Positions 58,901 to 61,945 of a DNA stretch of 64,000 bases are shown piece by piece. Made by a program: the position numbers and the translations under genes. The DNA is taken from contig NC_087119.1 in assembly GCF_963855985.1 (NCBI RefSeq), forward strand, positions 1,094,001 to 1,158,000, in the 5' to 3' direction. How positions within the stretch are numbered: position 1 is the first letter of the stretch; every line of letters begins with the position of its first letter. Source of the DNA: Ostrinia nubilalis (lineage: Eukaryota; Arthropoda; Insecta; Lepidoptera; Crambidae). The notes beneath the pieces were generated by a model. The model was not told the DNA's origin. It saw only the letters and a list, made by a program, of their open reading frames with translations, and made no database searches.

Positions 58901-59293
58901 AACTGTCCATTGAAAGTCATGTCATCTCGTTCTATCGCAAAGAATCGCCATTTGATTAGAGCGAGAGCAAAAACGGAAATGTATAGTTAACAGTGTGGGC
59001 GTGTGTACATTATATGGGGTAACCATAGCAGTAAGCGCGAAAGAAAATCACTAATTTTAGTTGCATGGACACTCGTATCTCCCTACAGTATGGCATACAG
59101 CGCTAAAATGGCGAAAATCAAATAGACAGAAAAATATTATGCCAGCCAGTCCATTTGTATAGAGGTCAGTGGTATCAATGTTCAATAAATCGATTGTATG
59201 GATGTTCAATTTTATGTGCGCTCTTTTCACCGATTTTAACATGTTTCTTTTCTTTTCCAGGATTTATACGATGACGCCGACCTAGACGATTAG
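19945..59293 (+). CDS. COPB2: COPB2, coatomer subunit beta' (beta'-COP), 19 coding exons
   Basis: beta'-COP is a subunit of the COPI coat, which buds vesicles for Golgi-to-ER and intra-Golgi transport; its N-terminal propeller binds C-terminal dilysine sorting signals. The 19 exons listed below join in frame into 919 residues (the human protein is about 906). Two WD40 propellers occupy roughly residues 1-600, with WD marks such as NIWNTQ, KLWNWD, VWQLGS, KIWDYQ and RIWHAG; an alpha-solenoid follows from about 600, then an acidic tail ending [10 protein letters not shown]. Residues known in yeast to hold the dilysine peptide (R15, K17, R59, D98, D117) correspond here to R17, K19, R61, D100 and D119, all present. 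Introns are rich in transposon relics. Retention of intron 18 would give a much longer C-terminus (see 54302-57601). Confidence 0.96.
20668..20826 (+). CDS. COPB2: COPB2 exon 2
   Basis: Acceptor TTTCCGCAG, donor GAG|GTAAGT. Encodes residues 2-54, [20 protein letters not shown] and on through [21 protein letters not shown] repeat 1, including R17 and K19 of the dilysine-signal site. Confidence 0.97.
21398..21597 (+). repeat. Dispersed repeat, CTAGCTTTTGCCCGCGG family
   Basis: Begins ACTAGCTTTTGCCCGCGGC and ends CTTTCGCATTTATAATATTA. COPB2 intron 2. Related copies are at 7167-7385 and in reverse at 21729-21940 and 29375-29740. Confidence 0.65.
21729..21940 (-). repeat. Dispersed repeat, CTAGCTTT family, reverse copy
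   Basis: Ends on the plus strand with GGGCGAAGCCGCGGGCGGAA AGCTAGT, the reverse complement of the family start; contains AAACTCGAGAAAGGCTGGGC. COPB2 intron 2. Confidence 0.6.
22031..22257. mobile_element. hAT-type miniature element next to COPB2 exon 3
   Basis: Ends CAGGGTTTCCCAATTT and ATTCGGGAACCGCTG, imperfect hAT-type inverted repeats. Exact 8-bp duplication TTATAAAC at 22023-22030 and 22258-22265. Inserted 53 bp upstream of the exon 3 acceptor boundary. Confidence 0.88.
22311..22503 (+). CDS. COPB2: COPB2 exon 3
   Basis: Acceptor GATCTTGTAG, donor G|GTGAGT. Residues 55-118 ([20 protein letters not shown] onward): WD repeat 2 and part of 3, with R61 and D100 of the dilysine pocket. A hAT element ends 53 bp upstream. 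Confidence 0.97.
22839..22987 (+). CDS. COPB2: COPB2 exon 4 (GC donor)
   Basis: Acceptor TCGTGTACAG. Encodes [20 protein letters not shown] through [19 protein letters not shown], residues 119-168, with D119 of the pocket. The coding match requires the exon to end at AAG before GCAAGT, a GC rather than GT donor. Confidence 0.95.
23063..23145 (+). repeat. Dispersed repeat tail fragment
   Basis: GAGAGTGAATAGCATTTGCA with GGGCAGTTATTCACCATCC and AGGTGTGATTGTGGTCTGC resembles the family seen complete at 24365-24486. COPB2 intron 4. Confidence 0.45.
23579..23903 (-). mobile_element. tRNA-derived SINE
   Basis: On the minus strand the head carries a tRNA-like A box (TGGTCTAGTGC, plus-strand 23883-23893) and B box (GGTTCGATTCC, 23843-23853). 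The body follows, and the 3' end contains the reverse of ATCCACAACGAGGCAGCTCT and CACCTGATGGTAAGTGAC before a T-run on the plus strand. COPB2 intron 4. The same tail is the unit of the array at 33587-34240. Confidence 0.8.
24010..24184 (+). CDS. COPB2: COPB2 exon 5
   Basis: Acceptor CATCCACCAG, donor G|GTAAGA. Residues 169-226: [20 protein letters not shown], then [19 protein letters not shown] and [16 protein letters not shown]. Two WD repeats with canonical GH-WD elements. Confidence 0.97.
24365..24486 (+). repeat. Dispersed repeat tail (CACTTAACACCAG type)
   Basis: Contains GCAGATATGTACCATCCTAG, CTCACTTAACACCAGG and an A-rich TAGCATAAAAAATATATA end. COPB2 intron 5; family member of 14130-14211 and 45366-45465. 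Confidence 0.6.
25128..25165 (+). repeat. AAAT microsatellite upstream of exon 6
   Basis: About nine tandem AAAT units between the intron 5 body and the exon 6 acceptor at 25184. Confidence 0.85.
25185..25371 (+). CDS. COPB2: COPB2 exon 6
   Basis: Acceptor TCGTTCCCAG, donor ATAGG|GTGAGT. Residues 227-288, [20 protein letters not shown] onward, ending NNVAI. The 3' half of this exon with its donor is repeated downstream to 26831, so which donor copy is used cannot be told from sequence alone; the first copy is chosen because it is contiguous with the exon. Confidence 0.93.
25281..26831 (+). repeat. Tandem duplication of COPB2 exon 6 3' half with its 5' splice site
   Basis: The block starting GCACCTACCGCCTCGAGTCC lies at 25281 (inside real exon 6), 25461, 25646, 25831, 26016, 26199 and 26384, a period of 180-185 bp. 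From 26540 three shorter units (98-bp period) begin CACGGCTCCAACAATGTTGC. Every unit retains CTATAGGGTGAGT, giving ten donor-like sites. Copies differ by substitutions; the sixth has TAG in frame. Confidence 0.95.
26850..26995 (+). mobile_element. RTE-like LINE tail fragment
   Basis: GAATTCTCGAGTGGCGACTAC, split by decay, with GTGGACTGACGATCTGGCGA and a degraded end. Frame gives traces of EWRLRAG and WTDDL. It directly follows the exon 6 duplication array. Confidence 0.7.
27173..27306 (+). CDS. COPB2: COPB2 exon 7
   Basis: Acceptor TGTTCCACCAG, donor G|GTACGC. Residues 289-333: [44 protein letters not shown]. Links the first and second propellers. Confidence 0.96.
27612..27718 (+). mobile_element. 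Non-LTR retrotransposon 3' tail
   Basis: CTAGCGATAAGACCTCCTAA, then TTTCTTTTCTGGTCTTGTG and CAATAAAGTGTGGTC. The same AGCGATAAGAC...ACAATAAAGT pattern is at 42010-42105. COPB2 intron 7. Confidence 0.6.
27722..27834. mobile_element. Hairpin MITE, GGCGTCCAGACTGGGCGAAC family, copy 1
   Basis: Arms GGCGTCCAGACTGGGCGAAC and GTTCGCCCAGTCTGGACGC pair over about 40 bp; the loop contains CACTCAAGAGCAGGGTGAG. The second copy is at 60926-61048. Confidence 0.85.
29375..29740 (-). repeat. Dispersed repeat, CTAGCTTT family, reverse copy
   Basis: Starts TACTAATATTATGAAGGCGA followed by a short GGATGTCT tandem and ends GAAGTCGCGGGCGGCCGCTA GT. COPB2 intron 7. Confidence 0.6.
30700..30812 (+). mobile_element. 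Non-LTR retrotransposon 3' tail with ATTATG repeats
   Basis: GCAATGCCCTCACAGGGCTC, then GCAATAAAGATATTATGATT with the hexamer repeated at the end, typical of a LINE 3' terminus. COPB2 intron 7, 120 bp before exon 8. Confidence 0.5.
30929..31228 (+). CDS. COPB2: COPB2 exon 8
   Basis: Acceptor CTTCATTCAG, donor G|GTGAGT. Residues 334-433: [40 protein letters not shown] and on to [17 protein letters not shown]. The longest exon of the gene; second propeller. Confidence 0.97.
31252..31470 (-). mobile_element. RTE-like LINE tail fragment
   Basis: Plus strand begins with the tail CGTTCGTTCGTTTCAGCCAA; reverse translation gives [20 protein letters not shown] and [17 protein letters not shown]. Lies 24 bp after the exon 8 donor in intron 8. 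One of the best-preserved copies. Confidence 0.85.
31710..31827. mobile_element. PIF/Harbinger-like MITE, TTA target duplication
   Basis: Ends GGCTGAGTTGCACCATC and GATGGTGCAACCCAGCA; flanked by TTA at 31707-31709 and 31828-31830, the 3-bp duplication expected of PIF/Harbinger. Inserted 86 bp upstream of exon 9. Confidence 0.75.
31914..32004 (+). CDS. COPB2: COPB2 exon 9
   Basis: Acceptor GTGCTTTTCAG, donor CG|GTAATT. Residues 434-463: [20 protein letters not shown] and [10 protein letters not shown]. Second propeller. Confidence 0.95.
32985..33175 (-). mobile_element. RTE-like LINE tail fragment, degraded
   Basis: Contains CCACGGATTTCCATAACGAC, CGACCTTTACTAGACCGTTG and ACGTCTTTCGGGCCGTCGTA; reverse translation reads [24 protein letters not shown]2 intron 9. 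Confidence 0.75.
33587..34240 (-). repeat. Tandem array of a SINE 3' tail, about 102-bp units
   Basis: The motif TCTATGTTACCTATCCATAT occurs at about 33591, 33687, 33791, 33893, 33995, 34097 and 34195 (spacing 96-104 bp). Each unit contains TATCCACAACGAAGAAGCTC and TTACCTGATGGAAAGTGACT, a variant of the 3' end of the SINE at 23579-23903. COPB2 intron 9. Confidence 0.9.
34358..34574. mobile_element. MITE, AATGAGGG family
   Basis: Ends AATGAGGGCTATCGTTTT and AAAACGATAGCCCTCATT. Internal blocks CTTACTCTACAGTGGCGC occur twice. It interrupts the SINE-tail array between 34240 and a lone partial unit at 34597-34628, 70 bp before exon 10. Confidence 0.8.
34625..34644 (+). promoter_or_regulatory. Microsatellite-based splice acceptor of COPB2 exon 10
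   Basis: The polypyrimidine tract is a perfect CT dinucleotide run ending CCAG. It directly follows a truncated SINE-tail unit (CCTGATGGAAAGTGACTACA). Confidence 0.8.
34645..34804 (+). CDS. COPB2: COPB2 exon 10
   Basis: Acceptor is a run of CT dinucleotides followed by CCAG at 34641-34644; donor GAG|GTACGT. Residues 464-517: [20 protein letters not shown] onward, ending [11 protein letters not shown] short stretch resembling its last codons occurs again at 42916-42951 in the following intron. Confidence 0.95.
35071..36278. mobile_element. PIF/Harbinger DNA transposon relic with TTA duplication
   Basis: Ends CGGCCGAATACTGAAACGCC and GCGTTTCAGTATTCGGCCG; TTA flanks at 35068-35070 and 36279-36281. 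Inside, about 35480-35800 gives broken Harbinger transposase sequence ([33 protein letters not shown]-like residues in shifted frames). The ends contain repeated TTCTCAAAT/CTCAAA motifs. Inactive. Confidence 0.8.
37054..39767. mobile_element. 2.7-kb TIR element, TACAGGGTGTTAGG family
   Basis: Left end TACAGGGTGTTAGGTAAATG and right end CATTTACCTAACACCCTGTA; inverted repeats of about 85 bp extend to CTATAGTGGTGTCAGAAAG and its reverse. The ends match the 268-bp element at 16798-17065. No intact transposase was found; a MITE is nested inside. Confidence 0.85.
37838..38733. mobile_element. MITE nested in the 2.7-kb element
   Basis: Ends AAAGGATGATGGGC and GCCCATCATCCTTT, with an inner pair GGGCGTAAAACCAACAGAAA and TTTCTGTTGGTTTAACGCCC. 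The interior is dominated by ATCGATTA-type palindromes. A diverged relative is at 46480-46858. Confidence 0.75.
41340..41458 (+). mobile_element. Non-LTR retrotransposon 3' tail with TTTGA repeats
   Basis: CATTCAACCAGCTGATATAT, then GTAAATAAATGATTTTGATT with the pentamer TTTGA repeated about five times. The body upstream is degraded and not classified. Confidence 0.5.
42010..42105 (+). mobile_element. Non-LTR retrotransposon 3' tail
   Basis: TTCTAGCGATAAGACTGGCC and GTACAATAAAGTATATACC, same family as 27612-27718. COPB2 intron 10. Confidence 0.6.
42787..42951 (+). pseudogene. Exon-10-like fragment of COPB2
   Basis: A stop-free stretch in one frame ends [13 protein letters not shown] immediately before GTAATT, a donor in the same phase as real exon 10, whose end is GDGIEDAFE before GTACGT. 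Differences in the EDAF codons are silent (GAC/GAT, GCC/GCT). Either a decayed duplicate or an alternative exon. Only the last dozen codons resemble beta'-COP; the upstream boundary is not defined. Confidence 0.4.
43240..43400 (+). mobile_element. RTE-like LINE ORF fragment, degraded
   Basis: AATGAGGAAATCTATAAATG, GACATACCGCGACGGATTAA and CGACTATGGTTAGGGCATAT are decayed codons of the TDIAQRI..WAGHI block of RTE-type elements. The matching 3' tail is at 43668-43726. Confidence 0.55.
43668..43726 (+). mobile_element. RTE-like LINE tail
   Basis: GGAAAACCTTGGGAGAGGCC, then CAGCAGTGGACGTCATTTGG and GAAACGAACGAACG, the last 60 bp of the RTE family. Confidence 0.8.
43921..44854. mobile_element. 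0.9-kb TIR element
   Basis: Left AGGGAGAGTCCGCTAATTTG and right CGGTACAATATACCGAACTC TCCCCT are imperfect inverted termini. Internal blocks GGTCCAATTTAGCC and TGGTACAATTTAGCC repeat the terminal theme. No coding capacity. Confidence 0.65.
45366..45465 (-). repeat. Dispersed repeat tail (CACTTAACACCAG type), reverse copy
   Basis: Plus strand TTTTTTTTATGCATAACAAG, CGCACCTGATGTTAAGTGGG and CTAGGATGGTACATATCTGC. Followed by a GC-rich block to about 45790 that I cannot classify. COPB2 intron 10. Confidence 0.6.
46124..46293 (+). CDS. COPB2: COPB2 exon 11
   Basis: Acceptor CCTCCCACCAG, donor AG|GTAAGA. Residues 518-573: [40 protein letters not shown] and on to YVAKEN. It follows the largest intron (11.3 kb). 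Confidence 0.97.
46480..46858. mobile_element. Diverged relative of the 37838 MITE
   Basis: TTCTATGGAATCTGGGCGTA AAACCAAC at the left and TTGGATTTACGCCCATTTTG at the right; inner GTAGTATGAAATGAGGTAGT matches the other copy. COPB2 intron 11. Confidence 0.65.
46945..47272. mobile_element. MITE of the TTGTCCTAGGTGAGCGAC family, interrupted
   Basis: Left GTTGTCCTAGGTGAGCGACA and right GTCGTGAATCTAGGACAACG. The centre (47039-47216) is a reverse CTAGCTTT-family repeat ending CATAATCGCGGGCGGCCGCT, inserted into the MITE. The intact relative is at 49621-49828. COPB2 intron 11. Confidence 0.65.
47331..47499 (+). CDS. COPB2: COPB2 exon 12
   Basis: Acceptor GTCTGCGCAG, donor CAG|GTCGGT. Residues 574-630: [40 protein letters not shown] and on to HFLEKQ. 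Transition from propeller 2 into the alpha-solenoid. Confidence 0.96.
47508..47610 (+). mobile_element. RTE-like LINE tail fragment
   Basis: ACCCGGTGGACCGACGATCT encodes TRWTDDL; GAGAGGCCTTAGTCCGACAG is the decayed end. It begins 9 bp after the exon 12 donor. Confidence 0.75.
47655..47885 (+). mobile_element. LINE ORF2 C-terminus and 3' tail
   Basis: Frame reads [20 protein letters not shown], then [20 protein letters not shown] and ends at a stop before the tail CACTTACCATCAGGTGATAC and an A-run. The LWN.L..EVF motif is a common C-terminus in lepidopteran non-LTR elements. Confidence 0.7.
48112..48197 (+). mobile_element. RTE-like LINE tail upstream of exon 13
   Basis: ATGCGAGCGGCGCAGGACCA, then TGGAAATCCTTGGGGGAGGC and CTTTCGGCTGAAACGAACGA. 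Its end is 55 bp before the exon 13 boundary. Confidence 0.85.
48252..48388 (+). CDS. COPB2: COPB2 exon 13
   Basis: Acceptor CTCTCCCACCAG, donor AG|GTCAGT. Residues 631-675: [40 protein letters not shown]. An RTE tail ends 55 bp upstream. Solenoid. Confidence 0.95.
49404..49531 (+). CDS. COPB2: COPB2 exon 14
   Basis: Acceptor GTGTTACCAG, donor G|GTTAGT. Residues 676-718: [44 protein letters not shown] nearer AG (CTGCAG, 49413) would break the frame, so the upstream acceptor was chosen. Confidence 0.9.
49621..49828. mobile_element. MITE, TTGTCCTAAGTGAGCGAC family
   Basis: Left CCCTTGTCTAAGGTGAACGA region, right CGTCGCTCACTTAGGACAAC; arms also share GACGCGATGC and its reverse. COPB2 intron 14. 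Confidence 0.7.
50140..50285 (-). mobile_element. RTE-like LINE tail fragment
   Basis: Plus strand GGACCAAGGCTTCCTCCAAG and CCAGATCGTCAGTCCACCGA; reverse translation includes [23 protein letters not shown]2 intron 14. Confidence 0.75.
50717..50930. mobile_element. Hairpin MITE, copy 2 of the TAAAGnCnGGTC family
   Basis: Left TAAAGCCTGGTCCGTGAGCA, right TGCTCACGGACCAGGCTTTA, same internal CAATGACCCCAAGC and CGCGTAATTATATTGC arms as 15684-15907. COPB2 intron 14. Confidence 0.87.
51273..51429 (+). CDS. COPB2: COPB2 exon 15
   Basis: Acceptor GCGTGTGTAG, donor AG|GTATAA. Residues 719-770: [52 protein letters not shown]. Solenoid. Confidence 0.95.
51810..51939 (+). CDS. COPB2: COPB2 exon 16
   Basis: Acceptor CGTATTCGCAG, donor AAG|GTCAGT. 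Residues 771-814: [44 protein letters not shown]. The SYLPSQ...VKMWR and LADP..YENLFP blocks are strongly conserved in beta'-COP. Confidence 0.96.
52000..52540. mobile_element. mariner/Tc1-like short TIR element
   Basis: Left CTACACTGGTCATCACAAAA, right TTTTGTGATGACCAGTATAG; the interior has a near-inverted pair of CATTTCATTAAAGG-like arms but no transposase. Ends next to TA on both sides. COPB2 intron 16. Confidence 0.6.
52555..52680 (+). repeat. Direct repeat, two units of about 65 bp
   Basis: CGCTTCGCCAAGTAGAACGC is followed by GGCTTCGCTAAGTAGAACGC about 65 bp later, each with a TCGTCGCGTT block and a GGAACA/CAGAACA end. COPB2 intron 16. Confidence 0.75.
53585..53724 (+). CDS. COPB2: COPB2 exon 17
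   Basis: Acceptor CTGTTATCAG, donor AG|GTCAGT. Residues 815-860: [46 protein letters not shown]. Position and phase fit; sequence is less conserved than upstream exons. Confidence 0.88.
53882..54062. mobile_element. Hairpin MITE in COPB2 intron 17
   Basis: Left TAAGGCGGTTATCAGACTG, right CAGTGTGATAACCGCCTA, with GC-rich inner arms GGAGCGCGG. It ends 94 bp before exon 18. Confidence 0.75.
54157..54301 (+). CDS. COPB2: COPB2 exon 18
   Basis: Acceptor TGTATCCAG, donor GTG|GTAAGT. Residues 861-909: [48 protein letters not shown]. The end matches the acidic coiled C-terminus of beta'-COP. The frame also stays open across the donor for 1,099 codons. Confidence 0.9.
54302..57601 (+). CDS. In-frame 1,099-residue alternative C-terminus of beta'-COP (intron-18 retention / alternative terminal exon)
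   Basis: Without splicing at the exon 18 donor, the beta'-COP frame continues uninterrupted for 3.3 kb to TAA at 57599-57601. In order it encodes an acidic Asp/Arg/Ser stretch (about 54340-54420), a repeat domain of Gly/Asn/Ser/Thr/Asp/Glu (about 54490-56100; typical unit [20 protein letters not shown]), a more diverged Ser/Asn/Arg/Gly-rich part to about 56950, a non-repetitive C-terminal region ([15 protein letters not shown], then [20 protein letters not shown]) and a final VHPAP repeat ending LQISDDLD. No signal peptide, membrane segment or known domain is evident. A stop-free 3.3 kb in an AT-rich genome with repeat periods divisible by three argues for selection on protein. Expression as a beta'-COP isoform is inferred; a separate nested gene starting at a downstream ATG is possible. 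Confidence 0.6.
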   Translation, partial: VSSGHSPSGADDGGRDDRDSDRDSDRDDSDSDRDDRDDSKVKVSDRGESHAVGNGYNDLARTDAGAATEGNETTGANARPNGSTGNPSDNIEIIGVDAGANGYTGDPGEDNNSTGADAEANGSTGDPGEDNNTTGADAEANGSTCGPSEDDNETGTSAKANYFTCGPSEDNSSTGADAEANGSTVDFSEDNNSTGANAEANDFTCGPSEDNNSTGADVEANGFACGPSEDNNSTGADAEANDSTCGPSEDNNSTGADVEANGFACGPSEDNNSTGADVEANGFACGPSEDNNSTGAEAEANGSNCDPSEDNNSTKANAEANISTGGPRDDNESSEANAEDNSYTIDPSETKGTNGADAGANGYPSGPSENESSGADSGSNGYAGDSAEDNESNRADKGSNSNTDDPSENESNGAGAGPNGYTGDSTEDNESNRADSGSNSNTGDPSENESSGADSGSNGYTSDSTEDNESNRADSGSNSNTSDPSENESSGADSGSNGYTGDFTEDNELNRTDAGANDCTGNPNEDHETEKSTEANGYTGNLSVNELIGADAGANGYTGGPRNGNESYGTNAGGNGYTGNSSGNNEMSGVDAGANGYNGCSSGSTRADARADGYTRDFTEDNESTRADSESNGHTTHRSGVNGVTSAHSGSSDPTARPTENNGLTCAEAVANGQLYGSSADNGSTGANYRTSAHADSNDRNGVSNGDIHVDELIRLNAVATGGRRGDNRLNTSSRGANQGGVSGSYRIDNRRDNGPTSRHGGTNGRQGASRINRGSFTTWGAMNFSVGGALGAHGMDNVYGWSNGLSSSRRGGNGLNNRRRPNLFGDRRTGDSVYEAGRGIDDQFGGLRYPGDIGNVDRLFRDLAGINDRNNDDPVGELYNGFDRATGQMSVSSRARSPDGPAAVFGWVDGRPRTHEEAHGPWGPRRRNGLLEERARRTPLGPPRPVRYAWDADRFSRFMNIVEDRLDDEYYNRHLRDSPQHAILSIVPQRNLGGEALVVGQVIESLEACRYSEEIVQLFNLVDRESGSPLRAGIDDLDASGAPEEEGARALPPGGPVPAVHPAPAVHPAPTVHPEQCDDGYVYPVNDDYVLQISDDLD
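54541..55380 (+). repeat. Coding tandem repeat, 60-nt period
   Basis: Fourteen consecutive units of exactly 60 nt (20 codons), each beginning CAATnnCT and containing a CCCAGTGAGGACAACA-like block. Variation between units is mostly substitutions, never a length change, so the frame is preserved. Confidence 0.92.
55433..55850 (+). repeat. Coding tandem repeat, 117-nt higher-order period
   Basis: The block beginning GGCTCCAACGGCTAC or GGCCCCAACGGCTAC starts at 55433, 55550, 55667 and 55784, a spacing of 117 nt (39 codons). Each unit is a pair of half-repeats of 20 and 19 codons ([17 protein letters not shown] then [16 protein letters not shown]). The fourth unit is partial. Confidence 0.9.
57602..59260 (+). 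other. Remainder of intron 18 / 3' region of the long form
   Basis: AT-rich sequence after the long-form stop. I found no AATAAA within the first 250 bp, so the long form's 3' end is undefined. A MITE sits at 58775-59170. Confidence 0.6.
58775..59170. mobile_element. TIR element with 8-bp target duplication before exon 19
   Basis: Ends CACTGAACCTCTATACA and TGTATAGAGGTCAGTG; the 8-bp GTATCAAT occurs at 58767-58774 and 59171-59178. An 8-bp duplication and CACTG ends suggest a hAT-like MITE. It ends 90 bp before exon 19. Confidence 0.8.
59261..59293 (+). CDS. COPB2: COPB2 exon 19 (short form C-terminus)
   Basis: Acceptor TCTTTTCCAG at 59251-59260. Encodes [10 protein letters not shown] and TAG, which matches the short acidic end of animal beta'-COP. 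Completes the 919-residue form. Confidence 0.88.
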   Translation, partial: DLYDDADLDD

Positions 59294-59419
59294 CATTAGT
59301 TGTATTAAGTGTATTTAATTTTCTATTCTGTTATTAGAATTATGTATTTCCAGAAGTGCTAGTTATGGTGATAAACTTCTTGACTACGGCGCCAAAGCAA
59401 ATTTAATGAGATTTTATTC

Positions 59420-59425
59420 AATAAA
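59420..59425 (+). terminator. COPB2 polyadenylation signal AATAAA
   Basis: AATAAA 127 bp after the exon 19 stop codon, in a typical short 3' UTR; the downstream sequence is AT-rich with CAGAC. Good candidate for the end of the short transcript. Confidence 0.6.
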
Positions 59426-59429
59426 TGAC

Positions 59430-61740
59430 ATTTTACAGACAATTATCCAACAGAACCTGATTAAATTTACTTTTGTGGCGTGACTGAGAAGTGTAACACT
59501 AATTATGTGTAAAATTAAAGTATTATACAGATTTTGTCTAACTTACTGTTCAATAGTGAAGAATTGTACAAACTTATTGTTCCTTTAAAAGTATCGTTAA
59601 ATTGAACCGGTGCCTAATGTCAATAATAGTTTTTGCCATCTTATCGGCTGTAGATGAAGTGTATTGTCTTGATATAGATACAATCAGATCTTCTCACTCT
59701 AAGCGTCAAATCCTTTTGAGTACTACCAAATCATCGAATTTTGATTAGACTCATTTTCGCCTGTGCGTAGATAACCATTATTTGGAAATCGTGCCATCTG
59801 CACTGGTCTTTAATCTTTATCTTAGCATGGGGAAATACATTTGTATAAAAAGGCCAAAAGAGCGAGATTGCTGATAAAATTATTTATATTCTGTCTAGCT
59901 TTGTATAGTATTATACTTAACAGAATTGCCATTCCAAATCGAATACGACGGAACGTTTGAATAGTACACGAGTTTTTAGCCGAGTGTATATTTTATTTGT
60001 ATTATAAATAAGTGTATAAAATTGTTCTTACTCACTTGCCGATCTTTTATGTGCAGTGTCATACAAGTCGTTTGATCGTATGTTAAATATATATAAATGT
60101 TTATAATAATTTATGCATGTATAATCATGCATAAATCGCCTTAGAGAAATGTAGTTTTCTATTTATTATAAACGACATTTATGGCATTTTTAACATAATT
60201 ATGGTGATCTATGCATGATTATTGTTTTTTGACTACTCATAATAAATTAGTTTAGGTTAAAATAGTAGAAATTACCGATCCATCACTCGAGCCCGCTGTA
60301 GCACCTCCATAACTATTCCTGATCGTATTTAGAATTTATATTAAATTTCTAGTGAATAAACAAGACAGTTAATAAGTTATTGAAATATATGGAATTTGAA
60401 ATCGAATAGTCTTTTATGTACATACAATATACACCCGCAATTCATCTTGGATATGCTTTAATCACATTACATTATAAATACATTCTACATACTTTGTTTA
60501 AAATTACTTAGCTAATTAAAATACCGATTTTGGCACTTTATCATCATTAAACATCTAAACTGGATATTTTGTAGGAATAAATTCTAAGTGGGTACAATGG
60601 CCTACTTATCTAGCGACCACAACCTTGTCTCCGCCTAGATCCATTTCAAAAGGGGTCCAGCATAGAAAAATGTATTTAATAATAGTAGCTCCAAGAGTAC
60701 TCAGACCCGATTTTTCATGCCTGGTTGTAGACTCTATTCCACAGCTTGAATTTAGTGCACCAGTCTGGATGGTGACAGCCAGTGGCATTCAGGCCTACAT
60801 TTGACAGTCACCGCACGCGCGTCCAGCCAGATAACTCAGTAAGTAGGTAAGTAAACGGAGAGATTTGGCCTGTATAGTTTATTCCAATCGGAAAATCGCT
60901 GTCCCTGATCAGCTGTCACTGACTGGATTTCCCACACTGGGCGAACGTGCTCACGCGACACGCTTGTCATCCTGCTCACTCTGCTCTTGAGTGAGCAAGA
61001 TGTGGAGTTTGCAGCACGAGCCCGTTCGCCCAGTCTGGACGCACCATATCTGTGCACTACTCTGTACCTAATTACCTTAAAATATCTGTACCTAAATCAG
61101 AATTAGGATAGTAGTTACGAACAGATTATACTAGATTCATACTCGAGCTTGGATTCAAACCTGTTATGGGTTAAATCTATTAGTTTTTTCATTGATTTTC
61201 GTTTTCGTTTCATAATACGGGCCTTAGAATCCTTTGATTGTTTGTATTAACTACGCACGATTTAATTGGAGTTCAATTCTCGATAACGCGCTCTACTGAT
61301 GAATGCAGACAACTTTTACCAAAATAGTGAAAAAAAAAACAGGTTATAAAATGTAAAACTTCCTTCCAAAGATCATTTCCATATTATTTTTTTATTTATT
61401 CTTTCCCGCATTTTTTTCTCTGTAAGGATCACGTGACTACGATGTTTCTACCCTCAATTAAGTTCTTACCAATATTTCGCATATTATAATCAGTAGTTCA
61501 GCAGCCTCAATAGTAAATCGGGAGGAAGTGCATTGGTATACTGTATACTCTATTGCAATACCTACTTAAATCGTCATTCAACAAATCTATTTATTGGCAT
61601 AGTAAAAAACTGTACTGGTGCTACAACTCTGTACACCCAGGCGTTTACGTGCAAAGGCTCACTCACTTTAATGTAGGTAGATATTTTTGATGATATTTGA
61701 TTCTCAGAGTAAAATAAGCCAGTGTTGTGTGCAGTAGCGT
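59430..61740. other. Intergenic region downstream of COPB2
   Basis: AT-rich sequence with one hairpin MITE (60926-61048) and no recognisable gene. Confidence 0.6.
60926..61048. mobile_element. Hairpin MITE, GGCGTCCAGACTGGGCGAAC family, copy 2
   Basis: CCCACACTGGGCGAACGTGC at the left and CCCGTTCGCCCAGTCTGGAC GC at the right; loop CTCTTGAGTGAGCAAGATG. Diverged from copy 1 at 27722-27834. Confidence 0.8.
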
Positions 61741-61945
61741 TGGTGCGAGTGTCAGACTGAGACGTGAGCGTGCATGAAGGTGATTTCTTTGGTTTTGACT
61801 GCACCAGTCAACTCGCGCGCAGTTTTTCCGCTAACGAAAAACACAGCTTATCTCACCGCCGCAGTGGCAGTGGGCAGTAGCGCGCTGTACAGACGCGCAC
61901 GCGCCGGCCGCCGCGTCAAATACCTCGATAACAGTGTACTATTGT
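61740..61945 (+). promoter_or_regulatory. GC-rich block, possible promoter and noncoding first exon
   Basis: In otherwise AT-rich sequence, this block is rich in CpG (CAACTCGCGCGCAGTTTTTC; CGCGCACGCGCCGGCCGCC) and is followed by a good donor, TTGTGAGTAA, at about 61944. This pattern fits the first exon of a gene continuing beyond the window. No ATG frame of note. Confidence 0.35.
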
